64,000 nt of DNA. Source: Ganoderma boninense. Lineage: Eukaryota; Basidiomycota; Agaricomycetes; Polyporales; Polyporaceae. The notes below the pieces were generated by a model. That model did no database searches. It was not told where the DNA came from and worked only from the letters and a program-made list of their open reading frames with translations. The first letter of the stretch is position 1, and each line of letters begins with the position of its first letter. Shown here in pieces: positions 22,919 to 33,002 of the stretch. The translations under genes were made by a program, and so were the position numbers. Location of the stretch: NCBI GenBank assembly GCA_002900995.3, contig CM035310.1:3247394-3311393 (forward strand). The letters run 5' to 3'.

Positions 22919-25900
22919 ATGGATATCGAAATCATCGATGCCATCCCCCAAGTCCCGGCGATGTCAAAACTTGCCGTTGGTCACCGGAAACGCAAGCAGA
23001 AACCGAAGGGTGGCAAATCTGGCCACCCCACGATATTCACGCCCATGCGGTACGAGTACCTCGGGAAATTCTTAGACGAGTTCGTGAACCTGCGGGGGAA
23101 GAAGTGTTTCTCCCAAAACCAGTTCTGGGACAAGGTCTTCGCGGGCTATTGGGACAGGTTCCCGTGGTTCCTCCCGTTCACTCAGGATCCCCTCCCAGAC
23201 GCCCATCTAGTGGAACCGGCGGAGGGTCTCGACCTGCAGGGGCTACTGGAGCAGAAGGGCGATATCATAGATAGGACGCAAGAGGTATGTTCACACCTAC
23301 AGCAATACTTTATTCGCCTTGACATGTACTAATGACCTGCCCTTGCCAAACAGCGCATTCGGAGCCACCTGCGCTATCGCCGAACCACGAAGGCGCGCAC
23401 CGCTGACCAAAATCTGTGGGCAGCTATCCTCCGCGAGCTTGCGGAGCACGTCTCCCCGGCTCCTGCTCCACGCAAATTGACCCTCGCCCAAATTTTCATG
23501 GGCAAGTACAAGAATCGTGTCGACGCCGAGTTCGATGCACGTTGGCCCAAGGCGGGGCTCTCGGAAAATTACAAGCTCACTTTCCGATGCAACATTGCGG
23601 AAGAACTCTTGGGGCTTGCTACTGAAGAGGAACGCCAGCAATTGGAGGTCAATGCGGAGGAGCTGCTAGAGGTGGAGAAAGCATTTTTGGCCGCTGAGGA
23701 AGAGGCGCGAGAGCACGTCGCTCCTGACGTGCAAGAGAGGTAAGTGTTTCTATATCTCATGTTCCGTTGTTTTATTAAAGACTCTACAGTGCCCGCGACA
23801 CCTTGACTGTCACCTTGCAGCCACTACTGGAGTTCATCCGGAAGAAAACGGGGTTCTACCTGACTCTCTTCACTGGCTACCCGAACGCCGAAGGCCCGCG
23901 CGAGTTCCAACTCAAGGTGTACGTGACGCCTACCTTGCTGAAGTTTAAATTTATCTTGACGCCTTCACAGGATTACTGCTGGAAAGACAGGTGGTAATGT
24001 CCAGTTGCCTTGGCACATGACTGAGCCTGAGACGTTCAAGAGCCAAGTGGTGGCTTCATTCACGCGTTTCCTCTCCCAAACCCCGGGTAAGCCTAGATGT
24101 CTTCGAGCCGATAACTCATCATTGACTCGAAACTTTCAGAGTTTGCAGCGCGTGAAGCTAATCTTGCCAAAGCGCGCACGCCGGGGGCTTCGGAATCCTT
24201 GTCGCTCCCACCCACGCCTGCACGTCCACTAGGTGGCCAAATTCTCTCCCTACCCGTTAGCTCTCAGACATCTACTCCTGCCGTGTCCGAACTGGACCTA
24301 CCCAACGACTCAAGCGGCGGTTCACAGACCGCTACCGCGCGGAAGCCTAAATTGTCGGCAGCAGCCCGCCCTGGTCCCGGACGGGTCCGAAAGCCGCGTA
24401 CCACTCGTCAAAGGGCCACCGCGGATGGCGATGAGGATGAGTGGCTTGGAGAGGACGAGGACGAGGACGAAGACGAGGATGAGGACGAGGACGAGGATGA
24501 GGATGAGGACGGGGACGAGGACGAGGACGAGGATGAGGAGGACGAGCTGCAAGATGATAGCAACCCAGTGGTCAGTGGCTCCCTCATTTCGCTCTGCGAT
24601 GTCCCGGCGGGCACGAAGATCCCAACATTCGAAGAATTGGCGATGCCGGCGGCTGTACTCCCCTTCCTCGATCACCTAAGTCCTCAAATGCGCCGCCAAC
24701 AGCTGTATTGGTACAGCGTCTCCACCGAGTACGACCGCAGGTGCATTGCCGCCAGGATCCTCGGAAGCGAGCTGCGGCGCTCTCTCGGCCTCGACAAAGG
24801 GCCTCCTTTCGCCATGGACAGCGCTTCAGTGGGGCGAAAACCCAAGGGTACACACAAGGGCAAGGGTAAAGAGCCCGTGAAGAAGCCCGCGCAGTCTGCT
24901 TCCACAGCGGTTCGTAGATCGACGAGGTCACAGTCCGGGCACGGATGCGGGGCTGACAAGTCCGCCGCGCAGGTGAACACCTCGCCACCCCTGGCCGCCG
25001 GTTCCGACACACCTGCCGCTCCCAATGGACCCAGTCCGGATACAACGCCTGGAGGCTTCCCGCAGGAAACGCCGCATCACGAGCCCGATGCGCCCCAAGT
25101 TTTCGGCGGAACGGCGGCATCGTCCACACCGCGCGAAGACGGCGCATCGTCGGCGCCCCCCCGAGAGGATGATTCCGTTTTGGCCCTCCCCCTTGGCAGC
25201 GCCGCACCTGCCAGAACTGCAGACCCGCCTTCTTCTCTCCTGGTGCCATCGCCGGCCATTCCTATGGTGGCCACTCCTACACTACCTGAGGCCGGCGCGG
25301 CGCTGAACTCAGTACCCTTGTCCCCCGAGTCCACGGTCTCGTTGCCCTGGATGCTTGACGAGGATGGCTGGCCTGACTGGGTGAGACAGACCTACAACTG
25401 GATGCATGGTTCGCAGGAAGTTCTCGGGCCGGACTTCATGTGCGCTGCGGATTGGTGGACTGTGCTGGAACGCGCGTACGAATGGGAGACTTCTGTACGT
25501 CTCGAAAACGATGTTAATGCGTCATATAAGCTGACATCACCTTAGGCAAAGGGGTACTCAACCCAAAGCCGCCCGGATCAAGTTGGTCATTGGGTCCGCG
25601 TCCTTCGTGCGGATGTCGAGAAGGTCCCGCAGATCGAGGATGTGCAGGAGTACGCGCGCCGCTGGTGGGACTGGTGGGGTCAGTTGCAACCAGACTGGCG
25701 GCGGCGCGACACGTCTGGTCGTCCTCTTGCGGGCGGTGAAGGGGACTGGGACCCATTGAAGAGGCCAGGGAGGAATGGCGTCCGGATCGTGCTGCTGTCC
25801 CTCGCGTGGTGGGGACTGGTCGTCGCAGATACCGGGCATGCTGATTACAGCATCGCAGCCCACGAGGACTGGCGCGCCGCGGCAAAGGACGTCGCTTGGG

Positions 25901-26049
25901 CTGTCTCTAAGCTGGCATCATGGGCTGGGAAGCGGTGAGCGCATGCGCATTGCTCTCTAGTGCCACTTTACTTATCAGTTTCTTGCAGGAAACGTGGGCC
26001 CGAGGACGAGGAGGACTCCCCACCGCCTGAGAAGCGTCGTCGCCATTGA
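22919..26049 (+). CDS. Large orphan protein with Asp/Glu run
   Basis: Start ATG 22919 (MDIEIIDAIPQVPAM). Exons by splice signals: 22919-23284, 23354-23739, 23790-about 23915, about 23972-24086, about 24140-25494, 25546-25935 and 25989-26049. The N-terminal part reads FTPMRYEYLGKFLDEF and FWDKVFAGYWDRFPWFLP, a helical region found at the start of a lineage-expanded Agaricomycete family of unknown function. The middle has TGFYLTLFTGYPN and LPWHMTEPETFKSQVV, then a long Pro/Ser/Thr-rich, low-complexity stretch with an Asp/Glu run. The C-terminal part has WPDWVRQTYNWMHG and ARRWWDWWGQLQPDW, and ends with a basic tail (PEKRRRH) after a short last exon. Acidic and basic tracts suggest a nuclear protein; this is inference. 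No catalytic motif is seen. Confidence 0.72.
24451..24549 (+). repeat. GAN-rich hexamer repeat coding for Asp/Glu
   Basis: An imperfect tandem GAGGAC/GAGGAT array of about 100 bp inside the large orphan gene, read in frame as alternating Glu and Asp. Length is expected to vary between strains. Confidence 0.9.
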
Positions 26050-26324
26050 CCGCGCTGCTGAGGCTAATGCTCCGAGAATGCGTTGCCGCATGCCGCTTCA
26101 TTCTGCTGTGCACAAGGTTCTCCGCTCCCACGTTTTCGTATTCTATGCCCATCCACCGTATTCTATGCCCACCCATCGTCTTCCAGCCTAAGGTACTCTT
26201 ACACTATCCTTGCAGTTCTCCCCCCGGACGTTTTTCCATCGTGCATGCGCTTCTGTACCGCGTTAGAGGCGGCATTTCCATACTATAATTAGCATGTTAA
26301 TGTCTGGCTCTTGAAGGAACTGCC

Positions 26325-26625
26325 CGGAAATCTGCGCGCGCGCCCAGTCGCGCGCCCTCCCGCCTTGCATGACCCAAATAGGAAGTCATACGGGGAGGAG
26401 TATCGTGCCGAGCGGAGCGGCAACGCTTGCGAGCGCTGTATGCCGCCGGACAGCGCCCTCTTCTGCTTTCGGAAGGCTGCCGACAAGCCGACGGAAGGTG
26501 CTGGTAGCCGACGGGCACCGGAGGAAGCCCCGGAGAGCCGTGATGCATCACACAAATAACCGTAATATGATGTAAAATGCTCCTGGGTGATAACTGTAAG
26601 ATGATACTTCAATACCACAACAGCA
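26325..26625. repeat. Dispersed repeat, copy 3 (inverted)
   Basis: Reverse complement of the repeat at 2438-2730 and 14018-14335, including the TTATCACCCAGGAGC-type edge (near 26590) and the GTCGGCTTGTCGGCAGCC core. It stands away from any KDZ gene, so it is a dispersed element and not just KDZ 3' flank. It overlaps the 3' end of the minus-strand gene beginning at 27021. Confidence 0.8.
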
Positions 26626-27021
26626 GCTGGTATGCGCCTCCCGGACACGCTTCAGCTTCTCCATACACTCGTACAGGACGAGCTCCCTGCTCTCCCGGGA
26701 ATAACGCTTCCAGAACTCGCGCAAAGTGGTGGGAGAAGGCCGGATGGCCTCCGGCTGCTCAACAAACCACTTGTAAACGGCGCGGAAGTAGGGGTCGATG
26801 TCCTGCGCATCATACACATGGCCGGCCTGGCTGATCGCTCGGAATAACTGAGCGATGACGGACTGAACATGGGAAAGGCGGTAGACGGTTTGGCCGGAAC
26901 GAAGATCAGCCACCAAGAGACCGAGGGCCTCGCTGAGGGGAATGTCCAGGAGGTCCGACATGTCGGGTCCCGTGGCGACACTCTCGGAGTCATCGGCAGG
27001 GCCAACAAAGGCGCGTATCAT
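26548..27021 (-). CDS. Hypothetical protein whose C-terminus comes from a repeat
   Basis: A frame starting at ATG 27021-27019 (MIRAFVGPADDSES) follows a pyrimidine-rich tract ending in AAG, so an upstream exon may exist. The body is helical (LLDIPLSEALGLLVADL, IDPYFRAVYKWFVEQPEA, LREFWKRYSRESRELV). The last 22 codons (from GIEVSSYSYH) lie inside the dispersed repeat, so the stop codon used is supplied by the repeat. No family recognised; moderate confidence that it is a real gene because the composition and helix pattern are protein-like. Confidence 0.5.
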   Translation of the reverse strand: MIRAFVGPADDSESVATGPDMSDLLDIPLSEALGLLVADLRSGQTVYRLSHVQSVIAQLFRAISQAGHVYDAQDIDPYFRAVYKWFVEQPEAIRPSPTTLREFWKRYSRESRELVLYECMEKLKRVREAHTSCCCGIEVSSYSYHPGAFYIILRLFV

Positions 27022-27679
27022 GCTTACGAAAAGAAAAGAGAGTAAGTACATGGCCAGAAGGGATGGCCAGACGACGTACATGTGGGGAGGAGTCCTTGGA
27101 AGTGGTAATGGCAGGAAGGGGTGCTGTTGGGGAACTATAACAATGAAAATGTCAGGATGAGAACACGCACAAGCACAACAGGGCGTACCTTGAGAAGATG
27201 AGATGAGCTTGAGAGCGCAGACCGCTGCAGAGGACAGCAAAACGAGACAGAATTTATATCCTCATGTGCTGCAGTCACCGTGGCATGGCTTCGATTTAAG
27301 GACAATATGACAAACCCCTCGCACAAGAGAGAACTCCAAATTACCAAGACCGGAAAGAAGTGCTGTCCACGAGGCGAGGCTGTAATGCTCGCAGCATCAG
27401 CCTCGTGTGCCGCAGCAAAACCTAAGAAGACAGCGATTAACCTCACTACAAGACATGAGGTGTGAATAGGGAGAAAGAGGAATACCAAACCTGGCAGAGA
27501 TCACAAAAACAGCCGGACACTCTACTCGGCTGCGTTGATCCGCAGCGATATGCAGATCGGATATGGCGCAGAGGGTGACGAGTCAGCTGCAGCACGCTGT
27601 GAAACCTGGGAGCAGCTTCAACGTCTGTTGCGGACGCCATCCACGCCCTTCACGACCCTCGTCCTAGGATAACACAGCA

Positions 27680-28488
27680 ATGCTCCCGGCTCTCCCTTCT
27701 TTGCAAAATGCGAGGGACGATGGTGAATCATCCCTAGCATTGTGGGGGTTCAGATCGGAGGTCGTACACGTTATCCTACGTGTTCGGAAGGCAATCCAGG
27801 CCCTCCCCAACAGCCCGGACGCATTGACCATCCGGAGATGGAACTATTGCCTGGCTCGTGAAATTGTACGTCTATTGACACTGAATCGTCGCAGACTCCG
27901 CAGACTAATCTAGAACGCACGGACAACTAATCAGTGGTTAGCGATACACGCCACTGGAGCTGCTACCACCATAGCGGTCCAGCCTCCTTTCAGCTGGAAT
28001 GTTGAAGGCGGCGTTGAATCTTGCCTCCCGCTGTCCATTTTACTGTACACAGTGAGATGGAATGGACGCAAAATAGACTTCTCCATGGAGCGCTTAGATA
28101 GGGAGGCCTTCTTGACAGCTACGGAGAACCTGGACAACAACCTCCCTCCTATGGCGAACCACGGGGGATATATCCAGTGGTGGGAAGTAAACACCAACCC
28201 ATCATCACAGACCCGACGCATGCCAAAGTGGTGGGATGATCCGCCGAAAGAAGCAGTACGTGCTGTCATACGCTTGAGTTGTTCGAGGCTGATTTACGAT
28301 GGTAGGCGCCCCCGATGGCTTACTTCTCAGAAGACTGGGAGGAGTGGAGGGAGACGACGCAGATGCAGATGAACGATATCGCGAAACAGCTGGCATCAAA
28401 GCGTGTCGAGCTCAACGAGGTGAATGCCGAGCTGGTGGGTGAGGTGGCTGAGGGGGAAACACCGGAATGCAGCGGTGCCTACGACTGA
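27680..28488 (+). CDS. Hypothetical three-exon protein
   Basis: Start ATG 27680 (MLPALPSLQNARDDGE). Exon 1 ends at 27865 (GTACGT), exon 2 is 27935-28255 (acceptor ATCAG, donor GTACGT), exon 3 is 28306-28488 (acceptor GGTAG), and all phases join in frame. The protein is about 228 aa: a helical N-terminus with IRRWNYCLAREI, a middle reading YTVRWNGRKIDFSMER and GGYIQWWEVNTNP, then PKWWDDPPKEA, and a C-terminal coiled-coil-like tail (MQMNDIAKQLASKRVEL) ending in an acidic stretch. It looks like an Agaricomycete orphan family; function unknown. Confidence 0.65.
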
Positions 28489-30107
28489 GACACTAAAGCA
28501 GTATCATTGTGTATACATAAATGATTGAGTCCAGGAGTGCATACAGGAAATTTCGTTTCTTGACAATGTATACGATGGATCAGAGTGAATGTCGGGAAAC
28601 ATTTGTTTGCAATGATGGTATATAGACAACCACATACGGACCACAAAGAGTAGGCGGCACAGTACCCTGGCCGGGTGGTGCGAGTCAGCTACAACCATAT
28701 CGTGGCCGGGTGGTGGCAGTCCGAGGGTGGCTGCTATCTGGTCCGGAAGCATACGGACGGCCGCCGCACGAGGGGTGTATTTGGACCGCACACTGGCCGG
28801 ACAGCAGGACCAGGCCAGAGGGTATCGCGGCCGGGTGGTGCGAGTCAGCTGGAGATGCGCCCGGCCGGATCGCACCCCAGAGAGCGCACCGGCTGGTGGC
28901 TCGAGACGGCGGAAATGGTCTGTAAACAGTCCGAGGGTGGCTGCTAAGAGCACTTCACTGTCGTCGGAGCGGTGCCCCGGCCGAGTGCAATGTTCATCAC
29001 ATGGTTGCGTGCCGCCATTGCGGGAGCCTGACCGGATGGCACCACAGCACATTATGTTCAGCCCGGCCGCCCCCGGCTGACCGGCAACAGCATCAATTTA
29101 CACCCTCCGGGTGCCTGCTACATCTGTGGATTTTAATGGAACACACTCACAGGGGAGCGACTCGGACGCATGTTCTTGCGAAGACTTCATACATTCCACA
29201 GTGAGTTTTGTAGGGGATTCAAGGTAGCCCCATTCCTGGGGTAAGGCACATGCTATGTGAGCTCAGCAGCAGACGAAAGGAGGTGGACACCGAAGGTTGA
29301 GGTCTCGCACGGAACCAGACCGAGCATCTCCCAAGTCCAAAGATCTCGCTTCCAGGCAGACGCCCAAGGACGTCTGGCGTCAAAATGCAACTCCGACCTC
29401 TGGACCTGGCCTCTACCTCTCGCTCCCAGATATATTCGTATATATCTCAGATTTAGGGTAATTTCTGGACATTCTTGTTTCGCATAATAAAAGTACTGGT
29501 TACCGGACGGTCGGGCCCTTTTCGTGAGTGGACACCCCTTTTTCTCATGGCTGACTGTTTTTCGCTGGAAAACTCAATTCCAGGTACGTCCTTCGCCATT
29601 CATACGATATTAGGAAATCTAGCTGGACTCGTGGTAGTCCCCAGAGTCCAAATTTGGAACATACGCCCGCACTACGGAGTTGCGAGAGCATCCCTGAGTA
29701 TTGGCAACACCGTGGTTGAAGGCAAGGAAGATTTCATCTTGCAGTAGGTGCATGTCCTGATTGGGTATCTTGATACTGAACATAGCTCAGGTTTCCGGGT
29801 GCAGCGATCACCGGAGCACCCACCATGGCAGACAGAACGAGAGCCTGCAAGGGGGCGATGGTCTCGCATCCTGCATTCCCAACGTGACAAGACAGGCTGA
29901 CCGCTGACGAATTCAGTATATAATTCAGTGCATGGTGCTGACCAGTGACTTATAGACAGGCTACAATTCCAATGCAGAACATCTCCTCATGTCCCTCTAC
30001 CAGTATCTACGATCGCCACCCACACCTACGCCGACACCTACACGTCTCTATCCCGGGGTACATTCGGCCATTTAATTCTTGCAAAGAGGCGCTGACAATT
30101 TCCGTAG
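28489..30107. other. Gene-poor stretch with short direct repeats
   Basis: No convincing gene. Two exact repeats occur about 160-210 bp apart: the 22-bp word beginning GGCCGGGTGGTGCGAG (28669-28690 and 28829-28850) and the 19-bp word CAGTCCGAGGGTGGCTGCT (28717-28735 and 28927-28945), with a further partial copy at 28704-28715. The minus-strand frame 29052-28504 across them is Arg/Ser-rich and probably not coding. A possible frame at 29500-29747 is not supported by splice signals. Confidence 0.55.
28669..28945 (+). repeat. Short interleaved direct repeats
   Basis: Two different exact words are each present twice in the same order (A-B-A-B) within 280 bp, as after a local tandem duplication followed by divergence between the words. 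Confidence 0.7.
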
Positions 30108-31179
30108 ATGGACGAAGTGGTGCCGAGGCGCTGGGTGCGCGTCTGCGTATTTCCTCGCAACACCTACGCTCGACTGCGCTATGTGCCGTTGCGTGCTCAG
30201 AGTCTTGAACAGACTCGGGAGGATGCACTCACGCAGTCCCTCTGGAGTTGCCGGACCTCGTTTCACAGATACGAGGTGGTGAGGGTCAGGTACAGCTGGG
30301 AACAGAGTTGGGACTACTACGAGATCAAGTTCGCCATTCCCATCATCCCCGGTTTCGGACGCAGCAACGTCGCTCTTCTTCGGCTTCAAGAGTGCCCCGA
30401 CTTTGTGGGGGAAATAGTTGTGGTGCGACGCACAGGGCATCGGCTCAGTTTGGTCGCGGACATATGGATCGAGGATCGCAGGAAGGTGGAAATAGCTGTC
30501 ACTTCGTAAGCTATCATCGGTTTCTCGGCCTGTTTGCACTAAGGCTGAACGTAGGTCAACCTATGGTTGATTGGGATCTGTACCTGCAAGTTTGGCCACT
30601 TTTAAAAGCTTGATTGGGATCTGTATGAATCAAATCAACTTTTCACCTACAACCTACAAGTAGCAAACCTATAAGTTATAGGTCAAATCGTTGATTTGAT
30701 TTGAATACTAAATATAGTATTTTCTCAGCTACTGTTGAAGATTTTAACCTATTATTGAGTGTTAGTAGTCTTTTTTATGCTAGAATTATGCTTATACATA
30801 CAGTATTAAGCTATATAAGGACAATTTACCAACTAAAGCCTTCAATTTATACTATTTTTGGCTGTCAAAGTGTGAATCAACCTACAAGTGACCCATACCC
30901 AAACCTACAGATCCAGGTCACTTTTTCCAAGATGGCTGATTTAGATTTGTGGCGATTCATAGCATGAGTACCTATAACCTACTGATCACAACCTATAGGT
31001 AAATATCTAGGTTCAAGCCAGGTTGAACTGCGTGAAACCTGAACCTATGTTCAGCCTTAGTTTGCGCCCCTAACGTTCACTGCAGGGCCGTCCGGTCAAC
31101 AATGGACATGGATGCGACGTACCGAGGCAATATCATTGTGCAGTACATGATATCATTTGAGGCATTAGATCACCTGTAG
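30108..31179 (+). CDS. Hypothetical two-exon protein with an element inside its intron
   Basis: Start ATG 30108 directly after a GTAG, so an upstream exon is possible. Exon 1 (to 30505) reads MDEVVPRRWVRVCVFP, YEVVRVRYSWEQSWDYY, FVGEIVVVRRTGHRLSL and ADIWIEDRRKVEIAV. The donor GTAAGC (30506) and the acceptor CTAAC...CTGCAG (31085) enclose 580 bp, most of it a terminal-inverted-repeat element; without the element the intron would be about 55 bp, the normal size here. Exon 2 (31086-31179) joins in phase and ends at TAG 31177-31179. About 164 aa, beta-rich and basic; no family recognised. Confidence 0.6.
30538..31060. mobile_element. AT-rich MITE-like element with 19-bp terminal inverted repeats
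   Basis: The left end reads ACTAAGGCTGAACGTAGGT and the right end is its reverse complement with one mismatch (ACCTATGTTCAGCCTTAG then T). The flanks are TTTGC on the left and TTTGC or TTGC on the right (one T is shared with the element end), so a 4-5 bp target duplication is likely. The interior is far more AT-rich than the surroundings, has no transposase frame, and repeats words such as CCTATAGGT and AACCTACA. It is therefore a short non-autonomous DNA transposon, superfamily undecided. Confidence 0.85.
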
Positions 31180-32980
31180 TTGTGTTCACTAGCAGGCATA
31201 GCGTTACCTTTAAATTGTCTAGCACACACGTCCTTCACTTGACCTCTTCGCTGCGGAGCCTGGAAGTAGACTGCACGATTACACTGTTGGCGCAACATCT
31301 TTTTCCCGAGTAACTACATATTAACAATGATTATTATCATCGTGAACGCGCCCCCACTGCCATCTGCCACTACGGAGGGTGCGCCCGGGTCCTGACGCAG
31401 GACTAGCACAACTAAGACCATTACTCTTGCCTCTGGCGTCCTTTTTGCCATTTCTCTGATGATTGCCGTCGTGATGTGGGAAGTTCATTCTTGATGGGAT
31501 GGGGAACCAGCAGAACTTCTGCAGATTGAGGTCCACGGCAAGTGACGAACACTCACCAAGAAAACGACGATGTTAGCTACTTACAGAGATGACACAGTGT
31601 CAACAGGGGGACACTGGACGACATTATTTGCGAGATGGTGCTGTCACTCGGCACGAACGTCAGGCCAGTTGCGACAAGCGAGGTCGCTCGCCCTGATCGT
31701 TCGCGCAATATGCTTGGTGGGTTTGACCTAAATAGGCCTAGACATTTCTTTGGATGTCTGTCTGTACAACAAGCCTGTATCAACATCTAGTACCGACGCT
31801 ACGGCTAGGTCGAGACATGAGCCTGCTCTAACACCAGGAGGTACGCACTGGAAACTCGTCCACGAGTATACGCTCGACCTCTTAGCATGCGTTATTGACC
31901 TGCGCGGCGCTCATTGGGGAGGCGTCAAAGGGCGGGGGTGCGTGGTAGGGCCCCAGATCGTGAGAGGAAGTGGTCGTCATAACCAATGGTGACCAGAGCA
32001 ATAACAACTTGTATGGTTGCACCCGTGTGTCCCTAAGCGGCCTGTGCCGACCCATGGAGATGAGAAGAAAGACACTGCCCGTACCGCCGCCTCCCAGGAG
32101 GCGGAGAGTAACTCAGTCATGCATAGCGACCCCTAGTGACCATCGCGACTACTAGGAACTGAGGGATACTATGAGCCAGTTGTTGCAAGCGATATGGGGA
32201 GAGGATACACGTACTTGATGCTGACGGAAGACGAGGTGCGTGGGGAGGCGGCCTCGTTTAAACGGCGTCTGAGAGTAGATATCACGGTTTATGAGCGCAG
32301 AAAGCATGTCCTGCGCGACCTCAGAAAGAAGCCATCGAAGGGGAATTACGGACCTTGCATGGTGCCCGTCGCCACGCGATGATAACTTCTCGCCACTCCC
32401 AGTACTCCGGCTGAGCCCATCGTAGGTGCCAATGATCAGTATCTTCTCACATCCGGAAGGTTGGACAATTGCGCACCTACATCAACCGTTATCTCCCCGC
32501 CCGAATAACTCGTCGCCCGCACACAGCAACCAAAGACATCTGCCCACGGTGGCATAAGGCGACGTCTCCAACGGATGGCAATGTTGGTCACTCACAAATA
32601 GATCCCCGAATTCATACCGCTACAGTGAGTGAGCGACAGGGTGGACGATGACCGGACAGAAGATTGTCGCGAGAAGCTGAGTGCAGACATGAGAGAAACT
32701 AGCAGCAGTCTTGAGTTGAGGGTGTGGAGCAGTCAGCACGGTGCTACTCCGCACTCAAGCGCCGAAGTTTGCAGGTTGGACCGGAGTTGACCGGTGGCAG
32801 AGTCGGCCCGGCACCGCGCAGCCAGGAAGACGCATCGCGTGGACGCTTGCTGGTATGTTCGCTGAGATCTTCGAACTCACCCATCACGGGACACTCATAT
32901 ATCTGTACAACTTGGATGATCGATCGCGATACATGGTACGTACTCAGCCACTACCCAAACAATACGTGCTGATGCAAGCG
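31180..32980. other. Region without recognisable genes
   Basis: About 1.8 kb. The frames here are short, change composition and lack splice support. I see no element ends. It could contain the 3' flank of the Helitron and decayed host sequence. Confidence 0.5.
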
Positions 32981-32984
32981 AGCG

Positions 32985-33000
32985 GCGCCAGGTCTGGCGC
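32985..33000 (-). other. GC-rich hairpin just after the Helitron stop codon
   Basis: A perfect 7-bp stem, GCGCCAG (32985-32991) with CTGGCGC (32994-33000), only two bases from the end of the Helitron reading frame. Helitrons normally end with a GC hairpin about 10 bp before a CTRR terminus; I do not find a clean CTRR at the right distance, so this is only a candidate for the 3' end. Confidence 0.4.
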
Positions 33001-33002
33001 AC

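Noticed and set aside
24322..24675. Val/Leu-rich or Ser-rich frames on - over the Asp/Glu repeat
   Set aside because: They are the reverse reading of the GAGGAC repeat, not a membrane protein.
26150..26185. Two near-identical 17-bp words (TATTCTATGCCCA...) in tandem
   Set aside because: A minor local repeat in a 3' flank with no further structure.
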